This document shows positions 16,321 through 24,805 of a stretch of 32,411 bases of DNA, in pieces (within the stretch, counting starts at the first letter, position 1; every line of letters begins with the position of its first letter). A program made the position numbers and the translations under genes. The DNA comes from Clostridia bacterium BRH_c25 (lineage in GTDB: Bacteria; Bacillota_A; Clostridia; Lutisporales; Lutisporaceae), in assembly GCA_001515955.1 (NCBI GenBank), contig LOES01000170.1, positions 1 to 32,411 of the forward strand, given 5' to 3'. Below the pieces are notes generated by a model. The model saw nothing but the letters and a program-made list of their open reading frames with translations. It did no database searches and was not told the DNA's origin.

Positions 16321-17067
16321 ATGGACGAAAGATTTCTTAAACAGCTTCTGGTCAGCGTAAAGAATGGGGAGCTTGAGGCCGATGAAGCTGTTAAACAACT
16401 TAAAAAACTTCCTTATGAAGATATGGGCTATGTGAAAATTGACCACCATAGGAAGCTGAGAACAGGCAGCGGGGAGGTAGTTTATTGTGCCGGCAAGACT
16501 CCGGAGCAAATTGTGGCTATATATGAAAAACTGCTGGAGTATAATGGCAAAGCTATGGGCACCAGAGCCGACCCGGCCGCTTACGAAGCTGTAAAGGCCA
16601 GAATCCCACAGGCAAAATATTATGAGCAGGCTAGAATAATCACAGTGGGTGATAGTGAAGAGCACCAGCTTGCGGGCAAAATCGTAATTGCTACAGGGGG
16701 AACCTCGGATATTCCGGTAGCTGAGGAGGCTGCTGTTACAGCGGAGTTTTTCGGAAGCAATGTAATAAGGCTTTATGATGTAGGTGTTGCAGGAATACAT
16801 CGTTTGCTGATGAATACTGATAAACTGGAGAATGCAAATGTAATTGTAGCAGTAGCAGGTATGGAGGGAGCTTTGGCCAGTGTAGTGGCAGGTCTGGCAG
16901 ATTGTCCTGTTATTGCGGTACCCACCAGTGTAGGTTATGGAGCAAATTTCGGCGGCTTATCCGCACTGCTGACAATGTTGAATAGTTGTGCCAATGGTAT
17001 TTCTGTAGTAAATATTGATAATGGGTTTGGGGCAGGCTTTTTAGCAAATATGATAAATAAAAGATAA
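16321..17067 (+). CDS. larB: LarB, pyridinium-3,5-biscarboxylic acid mononucleotide synthase
   Basis: About 248 residues with a PurE/AIR-carboxylase-like C-terminal domain: IVIATGGTSDIPVAEEAA near residues 120-137, YDVGVAGIHRLL near 152-163, VAVAGMEGALASVVAGL, and the end NIDNGFGAGF. LarB carboxylates nicotinic acid adenine dinucleotide and releases AMP, the first step of NPN synthesis. The ATG at 16321 has GAGG eight bases upstream; a TTG at 16315 is too close to it. The gene follows larE immediately and a terminator follows. larC, which inserts nickel, is not in the window and must be encoded elsewhere if the pathway is complete. Confidence 0.94.
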   Translation: MDERFLKQLLVSVKNGELEADEAVKQLKKLPYEDMGYVKIDHHRKLRTGSGEVVYCAGKTPEQIVAIYEKLLEYNGKAMGTRADPAAYEAVKARIPQAKYYEQARIITVGDSEEHQLAGKIVIATGGTSDIPVAEEAAVTAEFFGSNVIRLYDVGVAGIHRLLMNTDKLENANVIVAVAGMEGALASVVAGLADCPVIAVPTSVGYGANFGGLSALLTMLNSCANGISVVNIDNGFGAGFLANMINKR

Positions 17068-17090
17068 GTGAATAGGAAAGAAGTTTCCTG

Positions 17091-17140
17091 AGTGGCTTTG
17101 ATTTTGCCAATTATTTTGGCGATCAAAGCCATTTGTTTTT
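17091..17140 (+). terminator. Terminator of the larEB operon
   Basis: GGCTTTGAT (17094-17102) pairs with ATCAAAGCC (17122-17130). After a small bulge, GCCAA pairs with TTGGC inside the loop. TTGTTTTTGTT follows. This separates larEB from the phosphodiesterase operon. Confidence 0.8.
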
Positions 17141-17218
17141 GTTCTGTTGCATTGGTGTGAAACCCTGAAAATATGATCAGGTATGAATTATTTAAAAATT
17201 AACAATGGTTAGAATGTA

Positions 17219-17247
17219 TTGACTAATCTATTTACTGGTACTATACT
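17219..17247 (+). promoter_or_regulatory. Promoter of the phosphodiesterase-larA operon
   Basis: TTGACT (17219-17224), a 17-bp spacer and TATACT (17242-17247) form a good sigma-A promoter about 90 bp before the first gene. The -10 box is overlapped by the palindrome at 17244-17269, and a half-site lies in the spacer. Confidence 0.78.
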
Positions 17248-17269
17248 GGTATTATCGATAATACCAGTA
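17244..17269 (+). promoter_or_regulatory. Perfect 26-bp palindromic operator
   Basis: TACTGGTATTATC (17244-17256) is followed at once by its exact reverse complement (17257-17269). An additional half-site TACTGGTA lies at 17233-17240 between the -35 and -10 boxes. The palindrome covers the end of the -10 box and the start of transcription, a repressor position. Two HutC-type GntR regulators encoded at the far end of this gene set are the obvious candidates to bind it; that link is inferred. Confidence 0.72.
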
Positions 17270-17336
17270 CAATATCAAATAAGAATGGCGTTACATAAAA
17301 ACTTTATATAAATGATTAAACTAAGGAGGTTATACA

Positions 17337-19301
17337 ATGAAAAAAGGGAAGAGAGTCTTATTTCTGGGACTTGATGCAGCAATGCCTGATCTGGTTAAAA
17401 AGTTTGTTGAAGAGGGCAATATGCCAAACACAGCAAAGTTAATGGAGCAAGGCATTTTTTCACGGCTGGAGACAGTTTTTCCGCCTCTTACTGCAGCAGC
17501 ATGGACTGCTATTGTAAGCGGTGCCGGAGCGGGAACAAACGGAGTTCCGAGTTTGATGGTAAAGCATGCCGGTGAGGAATTGGATTATTGGCATACTTCC
17601 TTTGATAGAAATGAAGTGCTCTGTGAGACACTTTGGGATGTTGGAAACCGAAGCGGTTTAAAATCAGCTTTAATCAATTGGCCTGTCACATTTCCTCTCG
17701 GAGGAATAGAAGAAAGTCAGGGAGTGCAGTTAGCAGGCTCTCTAAACCCTCCATTCAGATATTTTTACATGCCTCTTTGGGACGTAGCTTCCAGTGCTGT
17801 TTTCTCAGACAAGCTGCTTAATTGCAACCAGATACCTGGAAGAGCAGTGCAGCTTGAGACAAAACCGGCAGAGGGCTGGTCTGGTCTTCCAAACAGTTAT
17901 ATGCCTGTTCTCGAGTTTGAAATAACAGTACCGCCGACATATGTGAAGGGCTATAAAATGCAGGTAGCAATGTACGCCTCCACAGCAGAAGGCTATGACA
18001 GAGTATTAATATCCGAAACAAAGGATGCAGATAAGGCAATAACAGATATTGCCATGGGTGACTATGGTCCATGGATTGTGAAGAACTTTGAAGCAAGAGA
18101 CGGCGTGAGAGACGGTTGTTTCCGTTTTCAGCTTTTCGAGCTGTCTAAAGACGGTAAACACTTCAAACTATATCAGTCTTCCATTAATACGGCAGAAAGC
18201 TATTCAGTACCAGCCAGCTTGACTGAAGAGGTCGTAAAGGTGGCAGGAACCTTCATGGAGGTTGATGATCCCTGGGCGTTTATGGATGGCTGGATGCCTA
18301 TGGAGCTCTATATGGAACAGCTTGGGCTTCATGCCAACTGGTGGGGCAATGCGACAAGGTATGTCCTTGCCAACAAGGAGTGGGACTTGGGCTTCTCATG
18401 GGTAGGAACTGTAGACCATATTGAGCATGTACTTTATTCCGGTATAGTCCCTGAAGCAAGAGTATATGATCCGAACAAGGCAGAATGGTGTATGGATCAA
18501 ATCAGAACGGCTTATAAGCAGGTTGATGACAATATAGGCAAAATTCTTGAGGTTGTAGATCTGGAGGAAACAATTGTAGTTCTGATCTCTGACCACGGTA
18601 TGACGCATCTGGACTGGAATCCATATGTAAAAGAGCATTTGTCCAGAAATGGTCTGCTGGATTATGTACTGGACTTGACAAATGACGACCCAAGTAACCT
18701 GAGCATCAACTGGGAAAATACAAAATGCCATCCCCTGGAGCCGTGTCATGCGCATATTTTCATTAATTTAAAAGGAAGAGATCCCCAGGGAATTGTTGAG
18801 CCGGAGGATTATGAAAAGGTTCAAGGCGAAATCATAAGAGCATTAATGAACATGAAAAATCCCGAAACTGGCGAAAGTATAGTATCAGTTGCAATAACCA
18901 AGCAGGAGTCCGGAACATTAGGCATTCAAGAAGGTCCGGGCTACGATAGGGTCGGTGATGTTATTTATGCCTGGAAACCGGGATATATGTCCCATCCATT
19001 CGTTTATAGAACCGAGGTTAAATACAGAGACGGATCTTCAAGGATTATCAGGAATCCGGAGCTTTATGAACCGGCAGTATTGTGTAAGAACTTTACAGGT
19101 GTTCATCTTGCACTGCCATCCTTGCACGATATGCATGCATTATTGATAATGGCAGGTCCCGGTATAGCCAAATATGAACGGAAATATCCTGCAAAGATTA
19201 TTGATGTAGCTCCTACACTTTCGAAAATTATAGGGATGGATGTTCCAAAAGATGCAGAAGGAGGCGTGCTATTTGATGTCACCGACCGAATTGAACAATA
19301 A
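17337..19301 (+). CDS. Alkaline-phosphatase-superfamily phosphodiesterase
   Basis: A 654-residue cytosolic protein of the type I phosphodiesterase/nucleotide pyrophosphatase branch of the alkaline phosphatase superfamily. Metal and catalytic residues visible are D13 in LFLGLDAAMPD, the likely nucleophile T52 in PPLTAAAWTAIVSG, D360 and H364 in TVDHIEHVLY, and D419-H420 in LISDHGM. An inserted region of about 170 residues (190-320) is typical of large members. No signal peptide is seen. It should hydrolyse a phosphate, phosphonate or sulfate ester with two metal ions. AAGGAGG precedes the start and the regulated promoter lies 90 bp upstream. As first gene of the operon with a dehydrogenase and the LarA homologue, it probably acts on the imported compound or an intermediate, but the substrate is unknown. 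Confidence 0.88.
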   Translation: MKKGKRVLFLGLDAAMPDLVKKFVEEGNMPNTAKLMEQGIFSRLETVFPPLTAAAWTAIVSGAGAGTNGVPSLMVKHAGEELDYWHTSFDRNEVLCETLWDVGNRSGLKSALINWPVTFPLGGIEESQGVQLAGSLNPPFRYFYMPLWDVASSAVFSDKLLNCNQIPGRAVQLETKPAEGWSGLPNSYMPVLEFEITVPPTYVKGYKMQVAMYASTAEGYDRVLISETKDADKAITDIAMGDYGPWIVKNFEARDGVRDGCFRFQLFELSKDGKHFKLYQSSINTAESYSVPASLTEEVVKVAGTFMEVDDPWAFMDGWMPMELYMEQLGLHANWWGNATRYVLANKEWDLGFSWVGTVDHIEHVLYSGIVPEARVYDPNKAEWCMDQIRTAYKQVDDNIGKILEVVDLEETIVVLISDHGMTHLDWNPYVKEHLSRNGLLDYVLDLTNDDPSNLSINWENTKCHPLEPCHAHIFINLKGRDPQGIVEPEDYEKVQGEIIRALMNMKNPETGESIVSVAITKQESGTLGIQEGPGYDRVGDVIYAWKPGYMSHPFVYRTEVKYRDGSSRIIRNPELYEPAVLCKNFTGVHLALPSLHDMHALLIMAGPGIAKYERKYPAKIIDVAPTLSKIIGMDVPKDAEGGVLFDVTDRIEQ

Positions 19302-20187
19302 AGTAGAAACAGTAGGATTAGTTGGGATTGGAACAATGGGAAAATGCATGCTGGAGCGTTTGATGGCAAATGGCTTCAAGGTTGCAGCATATGACGCATT
19401 CTCTGAAGCTCAAGAGTATGCAAAGAAAAAAGGAGCTATAGTTGTTTCAAGTCCCGCAGAGCTTGCCAAGGCAGCAAAGCTGATTATTATGTCACTGCCT
19501 GCAGCAAAGCAGGTAGCTGATGTAATCAACGGAGAAAACGGCTTATTGGATGCACTGACAGAAGAACACGTAATAGTGGATACAAGTACAGTAAGTCCCC
19601 AGACCTCCCGGCAGGGAGCGGAAATGGTAGGGGCAAGGGGAGCCAGCTATATAGATGCCCCCATACTAGGCAGGCCCAGTGCCTCGGGAAACTGGCTGCT
19701 TCCATGCGGCGGCACTGAAAAAGCAATAGAATTTGCATCTCCTGCATTATTAACCTTTGCAAAAAAGGTGATCCGGGTTGGCGAAAACGGTGCAGGGAAT
19801 GCATTAAAGCTGCTGAATCAATTGATGTTTTCGGTTATTAACGGTGTAAGTGCCGAGGTTATGGCTTTAACAGAAGTGGTAGGAATAGATAAAAAAGCCT
19901 TCTATGATGTAGTAGCAAACAGCGATGCTGCAACGGTAAGCGGATTGTTCAGAGAAACTGCAAGGAGAATTGTTTCAGAGGAATATGACAATCCAACCTT
20001 TACTGTAGAGCTGTTATGCAAGGATGCGGCCCTTGGTATCCAGATGACGAAGGATGCCGGTGTAACACCGCTGATTGCGGGATTTGTACAGATAATTAAT
20101 GAGAATGCAAAAGGTAAGGGTCTTTCAAATCAAGATACCAGTGCTATTACAAAGGTCTTTTCAGAACATTTTTCTAAAATTGACTAA
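19276..20187 (+). CDS. Beta-hydroxyacid dehydrogenase (3-hydroxyisobutyrate dehydrogenase family)
   Basis: About 303 residues, the usual length for the family. The N-terminal Rossmann fold begins GLVGIGTMGKCM (14-25), the catalytic Lys is K178 in GNALKLLNQ, and the C-terminal helical domain contains ELLCKDAALGIQMTKDAG. It should oxidise a 3-hydroxy acid or reduce the semialdehyde with NAD(P). The substrate loop reads DAPILGRPSASG, where relatives usually have DAPVSGG, so specificity is likely to differ. The ATG at 19276 follows AAGGAGG and overlaps the phosphodiesterase gene by 26 bp, so the two are translationally coupled. Relatives include glyoxylate, tartronate-semialdehyde and sulfolactaldehyde reductases, and I cannot choose among them. 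Confidence 0.9.
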   Translation: MSPTELNNKVETVGLVGIGTMGKCMLERLMANGFKVAAYDAFSEAQEYAKKKGAIVVSSPAELAKAAKLIIMSLPAAKQVADVINGENGLLDALTEEHVIVDTSTVSPQTSRQGAEMVGARGASYIDAPILGRPSASGNWLLPCGGTEKAIEFASPALLTFAKKVIRVGENGAGNALKLLNQLMFSVINGVSAEVMALTEVVGIDKKAFYDVVANSDAATVSGLFRETARRIVSEEYDNPTFTVELLCKDAALGIQMTKDAGVTPLIAGFVQIINENAKGKGLSNQDTSAITKVFSEHFSKID

Positions 20188-20237
20188 TCATTTACGTTAA
20201 TAGCAAAACTAAAAAAAACAGTAAGGAGTGTCTGAAA

Positions 20238-21686
20238 GTGAAATTACAGTTTGAGTATGGCCAAGGTTTTATGGGAGCCGAGCTTCCCGATGAAACGACA
20301 GATGTTTTTGTTCCCGGAGTTGATTATTTGGATCCCCCTCATATCCCTTTTGACAAGCTGGTTGAGGAAACAAGAAAGTCAATTCTGAATCCTGTTGGAA
20401 TGCCGCCAATTTCTGAAAGTGTAAAGAAGGGGGACAAGGTGGCAATAGTATTCCCCGACCGGGTAAAGGGAGGGTTCCAGGCTACTGCACACAGAAAGGT
20501 TTCTATTCCGATAATACTTGATGAGTTATACAAAGCCGGTGTTGAGAAAAAAGATATTAAACTGATATGCAGCAATGGGTTACATAGGAAAAATACCGAG
20601 GCAGAAATCCGCAGTATATTGGGAGATGCAGTTTTTAATGCATTCTGGTATTCCAAGCAGATTGTAAACCATGACAGCGAAGATTATGATAATCTAATCG
20701 ATTTAGGCTATGACGACATTAACGACAAGGTTATCATGAATAAGGAAGTTCATGATTCAGACTTTGCCGTAATGATCGGGCACTCAATGGGCAATCCCTA
20801 TGGTGGTTATTCCGGCGGCTACAAGCATTGTGCAACGGGTATCACTCATTGGCGCAGTATTGGAGAGCACCACTGTCCACATGTAATGCACCGGGAAGAT
20901 TTTACACCAACATCAACTCACAGCTTGATGAGAAGTAAATTTGATCAAATAGGCATGCATATGGAAAAGTGCATGGGCAAAAAATTCTTTACCTGTGACG
21001 CAGTATTAGACACAAGTGCAAACCAGATTGCTATAATTTCAGGGTATGCTCATGATATTCAACCACTTTGCTGGGAGATTGCAGATAAGAGAACCTATGC
21101 AAAATGGGCCGACAAGAAGTATGACGTTATGGTATTCGGTATGCCTCAGGCATTCCATTATGGGAATGGTATGGGAACAAACCCTATACTTATGATGCAG
21201 GCTATATCAGCTCAGATACTTAGACATAAGAGAGTCATGAAAGATAATTGTGTAGTAATCTGTTCTTCAATTTGCAATGGATACTGGCATGAAGAAGAGT
21301 TTCCTTCCTATGAGGAGACCTATAACATATTCCAGAAGAACTATAACAATGTTTTGCCTGATGTGGAGAAGTATGGAGAATACATGTCGACCAGAAAAGA
21401 ATATACAGACAAATACAGATTCAACTATGGATATCATCCGTTCCATGCATTCTCAATGATTTCATGTGGGCATATTGCAGAAATGAACACGGCAGCAATT
21501 TATATAGTAGGAGCTATTGAGCCGGGTCTTGCCAGAGGAATGGGACTGAAAACAAGAGCAACCTTTGAGGAAGCCCTTGAGGATTCAAAGAAGAAGTATG
21601 TTGGCAGTAATCCGGACATTCTCGCGCTCCCCAAGACATTTACTACAGCTGCAATGCATATCTGCATGAAGGATGATAATGTATAA
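20238..21686 (+). CDS. LarA-family nickel-pincer-nucleotide enzyme (lactate racemase homologue)
   Basis: A 482-residue DUF2088/LarA protein, longer than the ~425-residue lactate racemases. Family landmarks are PDR at 73-75 (Asp and Arg of the active site), H116 in SNGLHRKN, and YSGGYK (191-196), whose K196 matches the Lys that carries the cofactor. H212 lies 16 residues later, at the spacing of the nickel-binding His. N186 occupies the place of the second catalytic His (ten residues before the Lys); H182 is the nearest alternative. Such enzymes racemise or epimerise alpha-hydroxy acids by hydride transfer through Ni-NPN. The GTG start has AAGGAG upstream. With larE, larB and a nickel importer in the same region the cofactor link is strong. 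The substrate is unknown. Confidence 0.87.
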   Translation: MKLQFEYGQGFMGAELPDETTDVFVPGVDYLDPPHIPFDKLVEETRKSILNPVGMPPISESVKKGDKVAIVFPDRVKGGFQATAHRKVSIPIILDELYKAGVEKKDIKLICSNGLHRKNTEAEIRSILGDAVFNAFWYSKQIVNHDSEDYDNLIDLGYDDINDKVIMNKEVHDSDFAVMIGHSMGNPYGGYSGGYKHCATGITHWRSIGEHHCPHVMHREDFTPTSTHSLMRSKFDQIGMHMEKCMGKKFFTCDAVLDTSANQIAIISGYAHDIQPLCWEIADKRTYAKWADKKYDVMVFGMPQAFHYGNGMGTNPILMMQAISAQILRHKRVMKDNCVVICSSICNGYWHEEEFPSYEETYNIFQKNYNNVLPDVEKYGEYMSTRKEYTDKYRFNYGYHPFHAFSMISCGHIAEMNTAAIYIVGAIEPGLARGMGLKTRATFEEALEDSKKKYVGSNPDILALPKTFTTAAMHICMKDDNV

Positions 21687-21811
21687 AGAAAAGGAATAAC
21701 AAAGGGAATCCTGAAGCAAAGAGGCACTCTGGAAATCTAAAGGCTAACCAATAAAGGGTATCAGTCATTAATATAAATCTTTCTTTTAGAGTGTACTCAG
21801 GCTTCATGTTC

Positions 21812-21833
21812 TATAATTGTGCATTAAATGCAC
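21812..21833 (+). promoter_or_regulatory. Possible internal promoter element before the binding-protein gene
   Basis: A TATAAT (21812-21817) is followed by GTGCAT-TAA-ATGCAC (21819-21833), a 6-bp inverted repeat. No good -35 box lies at the right distance, so this is a weak candidate for an internal promoter or operator in the 174-bp gap. Confidence 0.3.
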
Positions 21834-21860
21834 GAAAAAATAAGGGAGAGGATTGATAAA

Positions 21861-23024
21861 ATGAGAAAGATGTCAAAGTTAGTAGCCCTTCTATTATGTA
21901 TGGTATTAGTTGTTGGAGTGTTTGCAGCTTGCGCTAAAGCCCCAGATCCGGCACCCGGCACTACCCCGGCAGGTGATCCCACAAAAGAGGGAGAAACAAC
22001 CTTTGGTCTGGTTCCCTTTGAACAGAAGCAGACGCTTAGAGTTGGTTTCTTTACCGGTTCACCGCTGTCCTATCCTTTCTTGTTTGCAGACAAATTAGGA
22101 TATTTTGAAGAACTCAACATTGAACTCGTTTATGAGCCGTTCACAAATGGTCCTGCAATGATGGAAGCAAACGCTGAATGGGATATCGCAGGTGCCGGTC
22201 TTGGTGGACTCGCAAATGGTATGAGAGGCTATGGAGTTAAAGTTATCGACATAACAGACTACGAAGAAAACCTTGCTTTGTTTGCACGCCCTGACACTCC
22301 TCTCGCCAAGGATCCTTCAAACCCTGACAACTGGAAGGGCACAGAATGGATTTATCCAGCTGGAACAACTGCACAGGCAACACTTGTTAGCGCACTTAAA
22401 AAAGTTGGATTATCCCTTAGCGACATCAAGTCAACCAACATGGACGTAGCTAATGCTCTTACCGGATTCAAAGGCGGTACAGGCGACGGACTTGGGGTTT
22501 GGAATGCTATAGCTTTTGACGCTGAAGACGCCGGCTATGTAAGAATTGGCGATGCAGGGTCACTCGGATTCAAAGCTCCCTGCGGAACAGTTACAAAAGC
22601 TGAGACTCTTGAATCAAAAAGAGAGCTTATCGAAACAGCAGTTGCTGTATTCCACTTCACAACAGAGTGGCTCTATGAGAGTGAAGAGAACATGGAAAAA
22701 GCAGCTGCCTGGTATCTTGAAGACTGCCAGAACGAAGGTATCAGAAGTAATGAGAGCATAGCTGAACGCGTTATGGATTGGTACAGGGGTCCAACAATGG
22801 CTGAGTACATTGACATATTTACAGCTAAATCACCTGATGATGCAGGCCTCTATACAAAGAGAGATCTTATACAGGCTGAAAAGGACATCCTCATAGGACT
22901 TGACTTCTTTATCTCCCAGGGTAACTATACTGTTGAAGAACGCACCAAATTCCTGGACGATGGTCTTATCGATCCGTCCGTTGCTCTCGGTGTGAAGGAA
23001 ATGATCGAGGGTCTCAAAAAATAG
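21861..23024 (+). CDS. Substrate-binding lipoprotein of NitT/TauT-type ABC importer
   Basis: About 387 residues. The N-terminus is a lipoprotein signal: MRKMSKLVALLLCMVLVVGV then FAAC, with the lipid-bearing Cys near residue 25 and a Pro/Gly-rich linker after it. The mature part has the NMT1/THI5-like fold used for nitrate, sulfonate, taurine and thiamine-precursor binding: LRVGFFTGSPLSYPFLFADKLG, NAEWDIAGAGLGGLANGM, and WIYPAGTTAQATLVSALKKVG. It captures the solute outside the cell for the two permeases that follow. I chose the ATG at 21861 because GGGAGAGG lies upstream; an ATG at 21828 would put charged residues before the signal. A strong hairpin follows the gene. The ligand cannot be read from the sequence. 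Confidence 0.92.
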   Translation: MRKMSKLVALLLCMVLVVGVFAACAKAPDPAPGTTPAGDPTKEGETTFGLVPFEQKQTLRVGFFTGSPLSYPFLFADKLGYFEELNIELVYEPFTNGPAMMEANAEWDIAGAGLGGLANGMRGYGVKVIDITDYEENLALFARPDTPLAKDPSNPDNWKGTEWIYPAGTTAQATLVSALKKVGLSLSDIKSTNMDVANALTGFKGGTGDGLGVWNAIAFDAEDAGYVRIGDAGSLGFKAPCGTVTKAETLESKRELIETAVAVFHFTTEWLYESEENMEKAAAWYLEDCQNEGIRSNESIAERVMDWYRGPTMAEYIDIFTAKSPDDAGLYTKRDLIQAEKDILIGLDFFISQGNYTVEERTKFLDDGLIDPSVALGVKEMIEGLKK

Positions 23025-23048
23025 TTTATTAAACAGTAAAAAGTTTAT

Positions 23049-23083
23049 ATACTCCCCCGCCGCCTTGTGGGGCGGGGGAGTAT
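23049..23083 (+). promoter_or_regulatory. GC-rich stem-loop between binding-protein and permease genes
   Basis: A 13-bp perfect stem (23049-23061 with 23071-23083; core CTCCCCCGCC/GGCGGGGGAG) closes a 9-nt loop. The next bases are CATGGCTTTT, without a U-run at the base of the stem. It probably protects the upstream binding-protein mRNA and reduces read-through into the permease genes. Confidence 0.7.
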
Positions 23084-23153
23084 CATGGCTTTTATGTCTA
23101 TAACAATTAAGGCAAAGGGTACTTATTTGTCTTCTGAAAGTGAGGATTAAAAG

Positions 23154-23996
23154 GTGGAACATGATATGAACCCTAAATCTCTAAGCAACAGTGAACGCGT
23201 CGCACTTATTCAAAAACAGAGGAAGAGAACACAATATCAAGATGCTGTACTGTCAGTTGTAGGAATTTTAGGATTTCTGATATTTTGGCAGGTAATAACT
23301 GTGACTGGAATAGTCGAAAGTAGATATCTGTCTACTCCGGTTCAGATTGCAAGCCTTTTTATTACAAAGCTTACCAGTCCGAATCCGGATGGTGCGGTTA
23401 TAGGAGTTAATATTTTATCGAGTCTTACAATTGCCTTGTCGGGCTTTGGCCTTGCAATAGTAATTGGAATTCCTCTGGGACTTGTAATGGGCTGGTATAA
23501 GGGTTTTGACAGCTTTATGAGACCGCTGTTTGAAATAATAAGGCCAATACCGCCCGTATCTTGGATTCCGCTCACAATTGTCTGGCTTGGAATAGGTCTT
23601 ACAGCTAAAGCTATAATTGTATTTTTCGCGGCATTTGTGCCGTGTTTGATTAACTCATATACCGGTATCAGGCAGACAAGCGAGGTTTTAAAAAACGTTG
23701 CGAAAACCTGTGGTGCATCAAATTTTACAATATTCTGGAAAATTGGCATACCCTCATCCATGACCTTGACCTTTGCCGGAATCAAGGTTGCCATAGGTAA
23801 TGCATGGGCAACTCTGGTTGCGGCAGAAATGCTTGCTGCCTCCAGTGGACTTGGCTACATGATTCTTATGGGCAGACAGTTCGGCCGGGTAGATCTGGTT
23901 ATACTGGGAATAGTGGTTATCGGCGTAATCGGAACCATAATCACAATGCTTATAGGTATGCTTGAAAATAAAGTATTGGGGTGGAAGAAGCTATGA
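23154..23996 (+). CDS. ABC importer permease 1 (SsuC/TauC type)
   Basis: About 280 residues with six hydrophobic segments and the binding-protein-dependent permease fold. The coupling-helix EAA region reads LKNVAKTCGASNFTIFWKIGIPSSM, and the preceding RPIPPVSWIPLTIVWLGIG is typical of the nitrate/sulfonate/taurine group. It forms the membrane channel, here most likely as a heterodimer with the different permease encoded next. The GTG at 23154 has GAGG upstream; an ATG at 23166 with AAAGGTGG is about equally good. Its stop overlaps the next start in an ATGA junction. Confidence 0.92.
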   Translation: MEHDMNPKSLSNSERVALIQKQRKRTQYQDAVLSVVGILGFLIFWQVITVTGIVESRYLSTPVQIASLFITKLTSPNPDGAVIGVNILSSLTIALSGFGLAIVIGIPLGLVMGWYKGFDSFMRPLFEIIRPIPPVSWIPLTIVWLGIGLTAKAIIVFFAAFVPCLINSYTGIRQTSEVLKNVAKTCGASNFTIFWKIGIPSSMTLTFAGIKVAIGNAWATLVAAEMLAASSGLGYMILMGRQFGRVDLVILGIVVIGVIGTIITMLIGMLENKVLGWKKL

Positions 23997-24805
23997 TTAA
24001 TAATAAGACCGCGGGCATGAGTGCGGCGGAAAGAAAAGCCTTCTACCTAAGCCGGCTCTACATGATTTTGCCCATTATTTCTGTTTCCTTATTAATTTTA
24101 CTATGGACAACTGTAGCGCGTAACTCAGAGTTTCCTTCTCCGAAGGATACTTTTGACAGACTTATACTCTTATTTCAAAAACCCATTAAAGGCCTGAATA
24201 TCTTCGGCCATGTTTGGGCGAGCTTAGTCCGAGTGTTCGCCGCTTTGACCTTTAACTGGACATTTGGTATTGCCTTCGGTATTCTCATCGGTTGGAACAA
24301 AAAGTGTAAAGTTTTGTTCACACCTCTGTTTAATGCTTTTAGGGCAATTCCTCCTCTTGCATGGATTCCACTTATCACGATCTGGATGGGAACCGGCGAG
24401 CTTTCCAAGATACTGATCGTTATCTTCGGCTCACTGGCATCCATCGTTGTAAATACCCAGGCCGGTATGAGCAACGTAGAACAGCTCTATCTCGATGTCG
24501 GTACTATCTTTAATGCAAATGCAAGACAGAAGCTGTTCCAGATTGCTATTCCATCTGCACTTGACGCAATTTTTGCGGGTGTCAGAACATCTACAAGTGC
24601 TGCGTGGATGGTTGTACTGGCTGCTGAAATGCTGGGTGCCAAATCGGGTGTCGGTTTCCTCATTACCAGAGGAATGGACTCGATTGATATGCCGCTCGTA
24701 CTTATGTCGATGATTGCGATAGGTATTGTCGGTGCGTTACTTTCAATCATCACACAATTTGCAGAAAGGTTGATGTGTCCATGGACGAGAAAAAGATCAG
24801 ATTAA
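23993..24805 (+). CDS. ABC importer permease 2 (SsuC/TauC type)
   Basis: About 270 residues, the same family as permease 1 but clearly a distinct paralogue. It shares [21 protein letters not shown] and the EAA-like region [26 protein letters not shown], with six hydrophobic segments. The ATG at 23993 overlaps the upstream TGA, a coupled junction. Most importers of this group use a permease homodimer, so two different permease genes plus two different ATPase genes point to a fully heteromeric complex. The ATPase 1 gene overlaps its 3' end. Confidence 0.92.
   Translation: MINNKTAGMSAAERKAFYLSRLYMILPIISVSLLILLWTTVARNSEFPSPKDTFDRLILLFQKPIKGLNIFGHVWASLVRVFAALTFNWTFGIAFGILIGWNKKCKVLFTPLFNAFRAIPPLAWIPLITIWMGTGELSKILIVIFGSLASIVVNTQAGMSNVEQLYLDVGTIFNANARQKLFQIAIPSALDAIFAGVRTSTSAAWMVVLAAEMLGAKSGVGFLITRGMDSIDMPLVLMSMIAIGIVGALLSIITQFAERLMCPWTRKRSD

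Noticed and set aside
23049..23083. Rho-independent terminator ending the operon after the lipoprotein gene
   Set aside because: No U-run follows the stem, and the permease and ATPase genes of the same importer follow without a visible promoter.
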